DNA of 64,000 nucleotides from the NCBI GenBank assembly GCA_905250125.1, contig CAJNOL010000204.1:62001-126000 (forward strand), in the 5' to 3' direction. Source of the stretch: Rotaria sordida. Its lineage: Eukaryota > Rotifera > Eurotatoria > Philodinida > Philodinidae. Of the stretch, positions 39,500 to 51,075 are shown piece after piece. The notes under the pieces are model-generated. The model was not told where the DNA came from and did not search any database. It saw only the letters and a list, made by a program, of their open reading frames with translations. The position numbers and the translations under genes were made by a program. Every line of letters starts with the position of its first letter. The first letter of the stretch is position 1.

Positions 39500-41700
39500 T
39501 GATGATAGTTCAAATGCTTACAAAATCAATGCCATAATGAATAAAAATCAATGAATATATTATATGGTTTTAGTGTCACGCGTCGTCAATAATTTCACTA
39601 TGATTTTGTTTCTTTCGTCACAATTACATCAATTCATACGAATGTCAAATAACTGTGCATGTACACAAATGAATACCGTGTCGAATATGTATGTGTTGTA
39701 CACCAATGCACACACACAATCACCTTGAACATTCATCCATCGATAGAGAGAGAGAGAGAGAGAAAGAAGAGAAAAAAACTGACAAGAGAAAGAAAGCAGC
39801 TGCTATGACATCGTTCAATCAATATCAACGAATTATCTATAGGAAAAAAAATAAAGGTGTAAGAGAAAAATAATCATACAATCCTCTTCAAAATAATTGT
39901 TAGTTTTGTCAGCGTCTATTATATATATATATCATTGGCATAAATGTGTCTCTAATCAAATTAATATATATATAATCGGCGAGACACATATACATATACA
40001 TTTTTTTTCTCCTTCTTTATTATCATATCATTATATTCGAAAGAATTTATTTATAACATAGTAGATATATGGATATATAAATACATATGTTTCTGTCCAA
40101 AGTACAATAAATCTCTAGAGATTCTTTCTTGCTTTTTTTTTTTTGTAAAGTACCTAAGAATATTTATTCATACCTTTTAAGTACATGAAAAAATTGTTTT
40201 TTTTTGATATATACATATTTGTTTAAAATTAAACATTTGAAAACTAGATAGAGATTGAATGAATGTCTTGTTACTTTTTAATCAGATGGTTGACTGAATT
40301 CATCAAAAAAAGAAAATTGTATCAACGAATAATCGTACAATACAATAGGCTTTTATAAGGAGGTCAATCGAATGATGATTATCATCAGGAGAAACAGCAG
40401 GAATAATAACAGAAAAAGAAAAACTAGTTGAACTTATTCTCTCTCTCTCTCTCTCTCTCTCGTTCTTTCGTTCTGTATAAAGAAGAAGAATAATGAAATT
40501 TCTAATTTCGATAATAAATAGCCTAAAGAAACAATGCACATGTCTGAATGCTCAATATAATTGCGTTCTTTTTCTAATTAGTAAAACTTCAGAAAAAAAG
40601 ATCCGACTAATTGTAAACAAAGTTAACTGAACAAGAACGAGATCACATACCATCTGACAGTCTTTTATAAATAATAGATGAAAAAAAATATATTTGATAG
40701 TTATTGCAAATCTTTGACATTATTGCCTAGTTTTTCTACGATCTCGAGACAATCTAGATTATACATTAATTGATTGACAGAGATAAGCAGACTTTTCTAT
40801 GACATATATATATATAATTCATTTGTTCGATAGTATTAGAACTGACGATAGAATGAATATGTATTATCTTATAATTTTTGTCTATTTGGTCAGGTACTTG
40901 CCTACTGGCAAATATATACCATACTCATCATCACTATTATCGTCATCAGTTACAGTTGTATAAGGCAAGCGACAGAAATGAATAAGTAGGCGGGTGAGAA
41001 AGAGAAGGATAGTTACGTCAGTCATTTAGATAGATGGATGGAGTAAGTAAGAGAGAAAGTGTATGTATATGTCAATTGAAGGTCTAATTTCTGTCATTTC
41101 GATATTACATCGATGAAGAATGCAAGTATATATAAGTATGTGTATGTACACATTGGTGTTGTTATATTACGCGTGCATATATACATATTTACAGATGCTC
41201 ATTTGTTCAAAATGAGCATTAATACTTCTGCGTAATTTGTTTCATGTTTCATTGAAAAAAAAGAAAAATGCTCTTATATCAAGCATGATATTAAATCATT
41301 ATTATTACTATTATTATTATTTGAGAAAACTACGAATCTGATGATATTAGATTTCTGTTAATAATTTTATTGTAAAAATCTCGTGAGAATTCGTATAGAT
41401 ACCTGGTTAAAAGAACTAACGAACTACGTTTCATCTGTCATATATCTCCGTATATTATTTTTTTGCATGTTCACATGTTATTAAAAATTAAAATGATCTA
41501 TTTAGTGCATGTATCTGCATCTGTTCACAACACAGCAGGATGATTAAATCTCTTTCTTATTAGAACATGTGAAAAAACAAGTTAAATATAGAATAAATGA
41601 ATTGAAATGTCGAACATCACGAGTCTATTTTAAATTAATAAATTTTCTTTGTTTATATCGTTGACAAGCGAATGAAGGATATATATATATATTCACTTAC
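39500..41700. other. Upstream or intronic region of the SH3 gene with simple repeats
   Basis: No exon is supported here. It contains a GA run at about 39744-39764, a CT run at about 40438-40461 and AT runs. If the distal first exon is used, all of this is intron 1. Confidence 0.5.
40438..40461. repeat. (CT)n microsatellite
   Basis: About 12 uninterrupted CT units. Its reverse complement is read as Arg-Glu repeats in a spurious frame. Confidence 0.85.
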
Positions 41701-41734
41701 TTTTGCCTAATAATCGACGTGCTAATGTTGTCAT
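41701..41734 (-). CDS. Candidate alternative first exon of the SH3 gene
   Basis: ATG followed by codons for MTTLARRLLGK and one extra base, then a strong donor GTAAGT. The phase (one base over) equals that of the proximal first exon 39439-39499, so it would splice correctly to the exon starting at 39348. The encoded basic, hydrophobic N-terminus differs from the proximal MLLKRFFERARTR but has a similar character. An alternative promoter is inferred from phase and splice quality alone. Confidence 0.45.
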
Positions 41735-44700
41735 TGTCAATAGAAAAGGAATGAAGTGAGTATCTAGAATAAAAGATCAAGTAGAGATATATGACAAAAC
41801 ATATCTTTTATTATCATATCAATAGAACAAGTCATAATAGCAAAAGATGAACAAAAGACGTTTTTTTTTTGATAAGATAACAAATTATTATGAAATAAAA
41901 CGATTTGTATCAAGACAATTCTCGTTTTCTATTCACGACAATTTATAAGATGGGAATAGAAAGAATATGTTGTTGGATTCTCTCTCTCTCTCTTCCTCTC
42001 TCTTTCTTTCTTTTTTTCTTCTTCTTCACAATTCCTATTCTAATTGTACTACTACTCCTGTTCTTTCGTTCTGACAAATAATAAGACGAGAGAAAAAAAA
42101 GAGAATCAAGCAGAAAAAAAAAGATGACGTTGAACAAATGCTCCTGGCGTCCTTTCTCTTTCTGCACTTCTCATAACTGTCTCTATCCAGTTCATCGTCT
42201 ATGAATATTAGATAGCGAGAACACGATGGCCATTACCAATACACCCCATCCATCCTATAATGATTCTTGTCTTGTCAAAAAGTTGAACACATCTGTTCAA
42301 GAGAGAAGATAAATTAAAAATACATAGTCGAATGTTTGTGTGAAATGCATAGCATGCAGGCTTTTCTTGTATATTCATCATTATAGTTTCCGGAGGCATC
42401 CATACAAATAGATAATTCTTATGAATGGAGAGTAAAAACACATCTAGGAAAAAAAAAAGGAAATGAATTCTCGTATTGGGTTCAATGAAGAGTATATGTC
42501 TAAGGATGTTGTTCAGTCAGAGCGGTAGGTCTTTTTTTTTTTTTTTTAATGATTAAGAATAACATTGATGAGGATGAATTTCTTTGCCTTTTCTTTAATG
42601 ACTATCATCATGTGGAAAAGGGCAGTTTTAGTGAATAGATGATGTTTACTTTTCTCTGCTCATAGAAGATAATCAGAAGAATAAACAAATATATTTATAT
42701 ATCAATGAAAAACTAACATTAACCGTTAGTTAACATAAGCAACAGCAGGAATCTTTTTTTTTCTAATTGGATTATTACATTGTAAAGAACAGTTTTTATT
42801 AATTATTTCGATATTTATTGATAGAAACAATTAATATATTATTGCTTCATAAAATTCTTCTCGATAGATTTTACAAGAAAATAAATTTTGAATTTAATTC
42901 TTGTTCGAGAACGGAAAAATGTCAATAGCTTTTGGTAAATATTAATATTTGCTATGCATTAGTATTATTACAAGTGAAATTAAAACTAACAAAAACAAAA
43001 AAAAAAAACTTCAAAATTATATTCTTAACTATCAAAATGAATTTTTCTTTTTTTTTGTATTATTGTTGAAATAATATTTCAATAATTTGTATCAATCGAT
43101 ATAATTAATACATCAGAACAATAGTTATCAATTGTAAACTTTAGATTAGTCTATAACATGACGTTTTTACGTCTCATCTAATTTATATCACTAAATCAAA
43201 TAAATAAGTAGAACATCCAAATTTGAATCTTTACACTGCTGAATGAACATCGTCATAGTTAATATGATTATATGTAAACATAACTATTTGATTGTATTAA
43301 ACAATTTAACTACCTACACACAGTGTGATATAAATCTAATAACAAAAAAATGTCTAATTTCTAAAGAATCATTGTTCGTCATTATATAGTCTAAAAGCTT
43401 GATAAAAAAAAACCTATTTAACGCGTTGATGAACAAATCGTTTAGAGAAATATAAGATGTGTAACAAATGGAATTCTATAGAATAGATGATCTTTTTTTG
43501 TTTTTATGAGTATTATTTTCATTAAAAGTGTTTGTTTTTCTCCAACGTAGTTCTAATATTTTATTAGTTACCAGTGTCTAAAAAAAGGACTCACCCTTAT
43601 CTAGTCAACTTTAGCAATAAACTTCCGATCAATCTCATAAGAGATCTCCCCCTTCTCCAATCTTGGCACCCTCGGGACATTAGATATATATATATTTTAT
43701 AATACAACATACAACCACAATATTCACTTCGTGTGTATTCAATAGATTTTGTTAGAAATGATATTTTAAAACTTACCTAACGAAAAGTCTTCTTGTATGG
43801 TTAAAGTCAAATACTAGATTACAATCGTTCTTACTTAATTAAAAATGTTTCTGGAAATTTCGATATATTCTGTATTAACAAATCTTCATCATTTTGAATA
43901 ACGACTGTTACCTTGTATGATATTGTACAGAGTGCTTTGACAAACATGTAAACAATAGTAACAACATGACATTGACGATACGGCTATAGTTTGATATAAA
44001 TGAATGACCTTCTATTATTGGCATAGTAATAAAAATGTTCTTGATTAGAAAGCCTGACAAAACTCCTACGAGTCTGTTACCTTGATATTTAGCTAGTAGA
44101 GCTAATGGAAAAATATTTTTTTTTCTATCGTACAATTCGTCTAGTAGAAGTTTCACCTTGTTGTTATCGAAGGTTACCAATGAAATATGAATGAATATTT
44201 TATCTATGAACAAAATCAAATAATGTTTGAATAAAATTAATAATAATGAATAAGTTTTAGCCGATCTCATCCATGGAATCAAGGTTCGATACTATAATTA
44301 GCTTTTAGAAGAACAAGTCAATTATGAAACCTAAATATATAATGATAGAAGAAAAACATTGTTATATTTTTTGACATTTTCTGCAAGTAGATTCATTCTA
44401 TATTAATTTTATTTTCTTAGTATTATTTGCAGTATTATTCTGTGTAATTGAGATATCTTTGAGAATGTTTGATATCATTTTTTTTTGAAAAATTGACAAC
44501 GCTTTTATTCACAATAAGAGGAAAAAAAAGGAATAATTATAATTATTAAGATATATTTAGTTAACATGAATGCAATGAAATTAAGAAAAAAAAAGACGTT
44601 TTTTTTTGAACATACAAACAGCAATTCAAAAAAAAAGAAACAGTAATGTATTTAACCGTAATAAGACGAAATAAAAAAAAGATCACCGGATAAAAGAAGA

Positions 44701-44751
44701 AGAAGTCAACTGTAGATTTAAATTGAAAAAAAATTATATTCTAATTTTTTT
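41735..44751. other. Gene-free stretch
   Basis: AT-rich with a CT-rich run at about 41981-42015. The reverse frames at 42208-42441 and 43908-44282 are uninterrupted but show no domain or good splice context. The second (124 residues) has the more normal composition and could be an old gene fragment. The interval also holds the 3' flank of the poly-serine gene. Confidence 0.4.
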
Positions 44752-45325
44752 TTAAAGAAGTTCTAGCCGATCCTTCTTCATAATTGATAAGTGATAACGT
44801 GATCGATTAACATTCGTCTTATTTTTTGATGTTAGTTTTAATTGTTGTTGTGATTGTTGTTTTTTAAAAAATAAATTTTGTTCATGAAGAAAATTTTCTG
44901 TTGAACCAAATTGTAAAATTACTTCCGAACGGCTATCATCATCAAGTTCTTTGAAATCAATCCATAATAAATTTATTTTAATAATATCATCAGAAAATTG
45001 TTCACCGAATATTGATAAAGTATTTTTATGTGGAATATTTGTTGATAAATTTGGTAATGAATTCATTATTTGTGATTTTGGTGATGATGTAGGAGAAATT
45101 TTTGGTGAAATACTACCAATTGGTGTTCGATAATTTGAACTATTATTACTTGGTGTTGATGAACGTGATAAACGTGATGCTGATGATGATGATGTATTCA
45201 TTGGTGATGGACGTTGTTTAATTGGAGTTGATTGTTTTGATTGTGTTGGTGTTACATTTGTTGTTGGTAATCGTCGACGAACTGTGGGTGGATATTTTTT
45301 TACAGTTGCAATAGCAGCAACAGTT

Positions 45326-45394
<69 letters not shown>

Positions 45395-46235
45395 ATATTT
45401 TCATTAGGTAATGAAGGTTTAAGACGTTTTATAGGACCGGGACGATTTTCAGCATCACATGATGATGCAGATCGTTGTACACCTTGACCAGGTCGTGTTG
45501 GAATATTATGACGAGTTGAATTTGCAAGTGAATTAGATATATTTGTTTTGATTGTTGTTGATGATGTTGGTGAAAGTTCCATTGGTGAAGAACTTGTAGC
45601 TAGAAGAAATTTTTATTAAAAATAAGAAAGGAAAAAGAAAAAAAAAATTTCATTGAATTTACTATTTGACAATGAATGACGTCCTTGTCGTTTAGCTACA
45701 TTAAGTCGGACACCCATAGCCGCTTCAAGTGCTTCAAGACGAGATTGTAAATTTGGTCCCAACGATTCTAAATAGATAGATAGATATATAACAAAAACAA
45801 AACATACAAATCATCAATTAATTAGTTCTTTGTCTTCTATCATGCCTTTGAAAAGATACCTGAACGATGTAATTTTGTCGTCGCAGGCATTACTATATTT
45901 TTATATAAATTGTATTAAAATTAAATTATAAAATTCAAGAAGAAACAGTTAAATAATTCACTACTTCAATATGCACATGTGAATAAAAGAGAAAAGAATA
46001 TATATATATATAATGACACAGTAAGGCAGACGTGCCATAAGTATGGTGATGCAGGTCGATTTTATTTTTATGATCTTATTTTATTTTTCTTCTTTTCTCT
46101 TTTTATCTCGTTTTCTTTCGTTTATATGTGACAAATACTAATAGAGAAGAAAAACTTACGTTCACTATCAGTTGTTGGGACATCGACAGTATAAGAAGAT
46201 GATATAGTTAATGGAGTTGTTTGAAGATTGTGCAT
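44752..46235 (-). CDS. Poly-serine, basic low-complexity protein of unknown function
   Basis: Exons 46160-46235, 45860-45892 (optional), 45663-45767 and 44752-45599 join in phase to 353 residues, or 342 if the 33-base exon is skipped. The exon from 45767 encodes an amphipathic segment SLGPNLQSRLEALEAAMGVR, probably a short coiled coil, followed by a basic patch. A long disordered region follows, with a pure serine run of about 24 residues from a TCA/TCG repeat, then many S/T-P and K/R sites such as PTSSPKSQ. The C-terminus has a conserved-looking acidic/aromatic block (INLLWIDFKELDDDSR) and a basic end. I do not recognise the family. Proline-directed sites and basic clusters would suit a cytoskeletal or nuclear scaffold, but that is a guess. 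The microexon at 45860 could instead be an internal first exon, since it contains its own in-frame ATG. Confidence 0.65.
45328..45393. repeat. Trinucleotide-type repeat encoding poly-serine
   Basis: GACGAT units followed by GAT units on the + strand. On the coding (-) strand these are TCA/TCG codons, giving the serine tract of the adjoining gene. The alternation of two serine codons in the first half and a single codon in the second suggests two expansion phases. Confidence 0.85.
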
Positions 46236-46440
46236 ATTTACATGAGAAAATCGCTTTTGCTCATATAATTAACATAAGATACGGAGATTATCTCCGTTAA
46301 GCATCAACGATTGACTTAACCTTCTGTCATATATACACATATGCATTTTACTTTTCATTCATTTTGATTTCTTTCTCGTTCATTCATCCATCTCATTTTT
46401 TTTCTTTTTCGTTCCCTTTTTTACATGTCTCAGATGATGA

Positions 46441-47886
46441 CTATATCGAATAATCCAAAAGAAGCGAGGACAAGGTTGCTTCTATGAAATATAACGGCAA
46501 ATGTATGAACAAGCGACCGATTAAGTTATGCTTACAAACAAGTAGACAGAGAGAGAGAGAGAGGGCAAAAAAAACAGGCGTTTCGACATTCACAACTTGT
46601 AAAGGACAATTGCATGGTGCACGCGCCTTTAGTCTTGACGGATTAGAGGCCAAATGTGAGAGTCTACTTTCTTTTTCTTTTGCTTTAATCTCATACAGCC
46701 ATACAGGTAGCATGCTTTGTGATTGATTGATAAGACTTTTCAATGACTGTCGAGATATTAAAAAAGAAACTGAAGAAGTCAAAATTATATTATGTATTAT
46801 TTTACTTTTTTCGGATGTGGACTTAGTCGATTCCGATTTGATAGTAAATTCAATAGGTGATGGTTGCTGTTCGGGATGTAATATAGTTTTATTGAGTTTA
46901 TTTATTAATGGAGCTGCTTCATGCGTGATTTCTTCTGTATTCATTGTTGTTGTTGTTGTTGGTACGAGTAAAAGTTGGTTTTTTGATTGAATAAAAGTAT
47001 TTCTATTTATATTGAATGTTGTATCATAAATAGATAATTCACTTTGTAATGGCAATAAATCAGTAATTTTTTTTTGAATATTGAGTTTTATTTGAGTAAT
47101 GTCGTTCGTTAGTTTAATATATTCTGTATGAAATCGATTTATTTGACTTTCATTTAAATTTTTACTCTTTTTAAGAATATTTTTTAATGTTATTTCTTCG
47201 TCTTTAAGGATTTGTTGTTTTTGTTTGAGTTGATCAATATATTCATGTTGTTCTCCTTGAAAGATTTTTTGATAATAACTTTCAAATGTTATGTTTAGAT
47301 TAAAAAAAGATTTTTTTTCTTCTAAATAAAATTGTTTTATTTCATTATATAAAGTTTTTTCAAATAAAATTTTTTGTTTTAATTGTTTTATATCTAATTG
47401 AATTTGATATTGTTCATATTGAATATGAAAAAGATTATTAATATAAAAATCTATCTGTTGATTTTGTTTAATTAATTCTTGTTTTAATTCATTTATATTA
47501 TTTTCATATTGATTTATATTATTTTTAAGATTATTAAGAGTTTTAATCGATTGTTGAAGTTGTTTATCATATTGTTCAATATTAATTGATGATTGTATAT
47601 TAAATAAATTTTTATAGAATTTTATTGATTGATAATGTTGTTTTTCAATTGTTTGAAAATATATTTTATTTGATTTTATAATAGATAAATCATGAAGTAA
47701 TAAAGGAAATTTTCTATGATAATAATTATTACGTATTTCATAACGTTGATTAAGATCAATACGAGTTTTATTAAGACGAATTTTTGTTAAATTTGAATTA
47801 TATTGAATAGATTTAATATGTTCACGATTTAATTCAATATGTTTATTTAATTGTTCAATAAATTTTTTATTAATATTATCGGTCAT
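46441..47886 (-). CDS. Coiled-coil protein, possibly intermediate-filament-like
   Basis: A single open frame of 481 residues. Residues 1 to about 300 are almost wholly alpha-helical coiled coil rich in Gln, Asn, Lys, Ile and Leu. Segments such as DIKQLKQKILFEKTLYNEI resemble the coil 1B wording of lamins and intermediate filaments, and LLPLQSELSIYDTTFNINR occupies the place of the rod-end motif. No exact LNDR or LEGEE signature is present, so this is a tentative resemblance; a ciliary CCDC protein is the alternative. After about residue 350 the frame runs through a CT microsatellite (read as SLSLCLL) and hydrophobic low-complexity sequence. The true C-terminus may therefore lie earlier, after a splice, or the end may be unconstrained. 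It lies in the same direction as and about 200 bases upstream of the poly-serine gene. Confidence 0.6.
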   Translation of the reverse strand: MTDNINKKFIEQLNKHIELNREHIKSIQYNSNLTKIRLNKTRIDLNQRYEIRNNYYHRKFPLLLHDLSIIKSNKIYFQTIEKQHYQSIKFYKNLFNIQSSINIEQYDKQLQQSIKTLNNLKNNINQYENNINELKQELIKQNQQIDFYINNLFHIQYEQYQIQLDIKQLKQKILFEKTLYNEIKQFYLEEKKSFFNLNITFESYYQKIFQGEQHEYIDQLKQKQQILKDEEITLKNILKKSKNLNESQINRFHTEYIKLTNDITQIKLNIQKKITDLLPLQSELSIYDTTFNINRNTFIQSKNQLLLVPTTTTTMNTEEITHEAAPLINKLNKTILHPEQQPSPIEFTIKSESTKSTSEKSKIIHNIILTSSVSFLISRQSLKSLINQSQSMLPVWLYEIKAKEKESRLSHLASNPSRLKARAPCNCPLQVVNVETPVFFALSLSLCLLVCKHNLIGRLFIHLPLYFIEATLSSLLLDYSI

Positions 47887-48405
47887 AATTAATAGTAACT
47901 ATTTGAACGGTTAAGTTAGAAGAAGACTTGTTGTTGTTTTCTTTTTCAACGTAGATAAATGTTTTAATTAAAGATCGACAAACCAATCGTTGCGTTTTTT
48001 TTCTATTTTTGAAATAATGCAATATAAGGTGAAAGTATACACACCATTTTTCTATTGTCTAATGTCATGATCTCCTCCTACTTTGATGTTCATTATGATA
48101 TGTTGTTCTTCATTGAAGATTATGATGTATAGTATCATTAGTCCTTGTTAAGCTCCTATGTATTATACATATATTTATTCAAGGTGTTTTATTGGCTATA
48201 TGTTCGTATTGGTTAGATACTTGCATACAAATCATTGAGATCAATGTTCATTAGTATGTTCTATAGACATTTTTATACTTAAAACAGCAAATTTAAAAAA
48301 TATCAAATTTCATATATATGAATAAAATCATTCGTTAGACGGCGTGACTTCGCAATGAGATACTAAACTTTCCTAGAGCTAATTTATATATATATATATA
48401 TATAT

Positions 48406-48840
48406 GGGTGATTCCACTGGATTTATACCACTTTCCTGGAACAGGTCTCCAATTAATATTTTGATTTGCTAGTTTATCTGATGAGAGCGTAAAAAGTTGA
48501 TATAACACGAAGAAACCAAAATCACGAGCTGGCAACTTTGAGATTTTGTCAAAATGTGAGGTACATGTATAGCTAATTTCCATATAAAATTTCATGATTT
48601 TTTTCAGAGAAAAACTCGAGAAAGTTCCTAGTAAATGTAGACGTTCCTCATATTTTGACAAAATCTTAAAGTTGACAGCTTGTGATTCCGATATGTTCGT
48701 ATTATATTAACTTTTCATGCTGCCATCGGAGAAAGCAACATATTTTTAGCGATAGTCTTCGTTTTTTTCTAGCACAACAATGAATATTTCGTAAATCGAC
48801 GCGTTTTCTAAAAAGTGGTATAAACTCAATGGAATTACCC
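48406..48840. mobile_element. MITE with inverted ends at TA
   Basis: The left end GGGTGATTCCACTGGATTTA and the reverse complement of the right end GGGTAATTCCATTGAGTTTA are inverted repeats, both followed by TACCACTTT. They sit between TAT and ATA, compatible with TA target duplication. Inner arms also match (AACTTTGAGATTTTGTCAAA against AACTTTAAGATTTTGTCAAA). About 435 bases with no coding capacity: a Tc1/mariner-type MITE by structure. It is inserted next to an AT microsatellite. Confidence 0.75.
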
Positions 48841-50127
48841 ATATATTACACGTATGATAAATTACTGTAGATATCCTGAACAAAATCAGTACTAGAGACC
48901 TTTGTTTAGAGGAGATATGTGTTAGAAAAAATAGCGTTAGCGACTTGACTGAGTACGAATATACAAACGAAAAGATGCTTTTATAGTCGAATGAGAAGTT
49001 CCGTTGTCTAGAAAACTGGAGTTTTAAGGGAAAGTGTTTTACAATCCGATCTTACTAAAAATTTTACCAGAGATGTAGTTCGTGCCGTAGAGTTTATCTT
49101 GAAATTTTTTGGAATTTTTTTTCGTATAATTGCAGAGATATTCACTAATTATTTTTTTAATTAATAATCAGCTGAAAGAAAGAGTCAACGTTTTTTATAT
49201 GTCTATGCTAAAAGGAATTATTCAGAAGAATAATCCTTGTAAAGAATCAAAGTCAAATGAAGGTAAGTATATCTCGTTTTGTCTAGTATGGTCTATATAT
49301 TTATTTATTTTGAAGATATGTGAGACATATTCAGATTTTCAGAAAAGTAAAATTCCGACATAGCAAAAGAATCTATAAAGAAAAAGAGATATAGGAATCT
49401 ATTAGTAACTTTCGCAATTTCTAAACAATTTCGATAATTACCAATGTTCGACAAGGAAACTTCTCACTTTTTTCTAGAAAATAGAAAATAAACTATACAA
49501 ATATTATCAGAAAACCTCTGAAAATATCATAATACATCAAAGAAATGTATTCCAAACATCGAGCTATCCTTAAAAATTACTCGAAAATTTTTGTAAGTAT
49601 AGAATTTTTTGTATTTTTTCAATACAGATATATTTAAAAGAAGATCCTATCCTCTAAAATATTAGCAGTCTTGAAAATTAGCAGCAAATTTCAATAAATA
49701 CAGTAGAAATTTTCGTATTTATTAAAATTTTCTGATGATTTCCGCAGAATAACAAAAATCATCAATATTTTGAAGGGTAAGATCTTGTTCTCCATATGAA
49801 AATACAGTGATATTTCTCGAAGACATATATACGTATATATGATAATTTCCGCATCTAATGAAGTTTGCTGGTAGTTTTACAGAAATTTTGTGAATTTTAT
49901 ATCTTTTTTTTAGATGCTTAGATTCTCTGAAAGTAGTTAGAAATTTCTTTTTTTTTGCGAATAGCTTATTATCGGAATTATGTGGAAGGCGCTAGTGATA
50001 TATCAAGAGCTTCGAAATTTTTCTAGAGATTTTCTCGTAGTTCTTTCTGGAAAGGCGACCATAACATTTTGACTACACAAGGTGACATATGTAGGCTTCT
50101 AGAGAAAGACTTTCTCTATCTAATGAT

Positions 50128-50240
50128 ATGTGCATTATCAAGTTCTACTATGTATTACTGATGTATTGATAGGTGGTGCCACCTATACATATATCAACAG
50201 TACACATTAGAAGCTACTTAGGCACCTTCTCTACCCCTAT
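50128..50240. repeat. Palindromic sequence
   Basis: The centre ATAGGTGGTGCCACCTAT forms a near-perfect hairpin. Arms extend on both sides for about 55 bases (TACTGATGTATTGATAGG against, reverse-complemented, TACTGTTGATATATGTATAGG). It may be a small fold-back element. No open frame. Confidence 0.55.
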
Positions 50241-51075
50241 TTATCGTATCTAATTCATTATGTATTGTTGCCAAGTATATATATTTAAGGTCAAGTTGAG
50301 CATGAATAAACATTAAATATAATGAACTAACACTTTTATATTCCTTTATTGCTATATTATTTGGCATATATGACTGTATAGCAAAGTAACTTATCAAAAA
50401 ACGATTGTAAAGATTTGTTTTATGATTATTTATGAGGGTTATATATTTGCGGGGGTTTCAAGTTAAAAGAATATCAAAGTAAGAACTTATCTATATCGAT
50501 ACTTCCGACGAACAAAAACAACATATATATAACTATAATAATAAACTTTTAGTTTATCGGTAATTTGTAAGCATATCTTTGTATCAAAAAAATGATTATA
50601 TTAATCGATCTTATCCAATCAACATTACTTTTTTCCCTCAATCTGTTCAACATCATGAATAGCAGTAGTGCTAGGATTTTTGACTAGGTGAGGTGAACTC
50701 CCTCAGATCTCCTGTGAGACCACTATTAGCAACAAAGTTAAAAATTTTCTGAGCAATTCAGTGACGTTGTCACTACTCATGAATCGATCAATAATAACTC
50801 AAGTGATGCGATACAGTCTATTTATAAAAATCTGCAGGATAATTATATTTCTTTTAATCATTAGAATCAAAACAAAACTTATATTAGAATCAAATGACCC
50901 ACGAAAATTTTTATTTTTAATATCAATACTTAAACTACAATCAAAAGTTTCTGTCATAAACAAAATCATTCATGTTTTTCATTGTTTATATTTTAATTAT
51001 GTGTATGTTTATGAATTTCGTTGAGAAATCTTCATTGTAACCTAGAAGAAAAATAATATCTAATAGTACATTTCT

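Larger units (their letters stand above)
47887..51075. other. Gene-poor stretch with two fold-back elements
   Basis: No coding exon is supported. It holds inverted-repeat elements at 48406-48840 and 50128-50240. The frames at 48335-48661 (-), 49130-49363 (+) and 50761-51024 (+) lack motifs, and the first lies inside a repeat. The right end contains the 3' flank of the ALDH gene. Confidence 0.45.

Noticed and set aside
43908..44282. 124-residue reverse frame with membrane-like stretches
   Set aside because: No recognisable family, no splice partners and no conserved motif; kept only as a possible decayed fragment.
45284..45487. Poly-Asp + strand frame
   Set aside because: Antisense of the poly-serine codons.
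46441..46720. Possible membrane tail on the coiled-coil protein
   Set aside because: The hydrophobic residues arise from a CT microsatellite and T-rich DNA; there is no evidence of a real membrane anchor.
48335..48661. 108-residue reverse frame
   Set aside because: It lies largely inside the fold-back element and includes its AT microsatellite (read as IYIYIYI).
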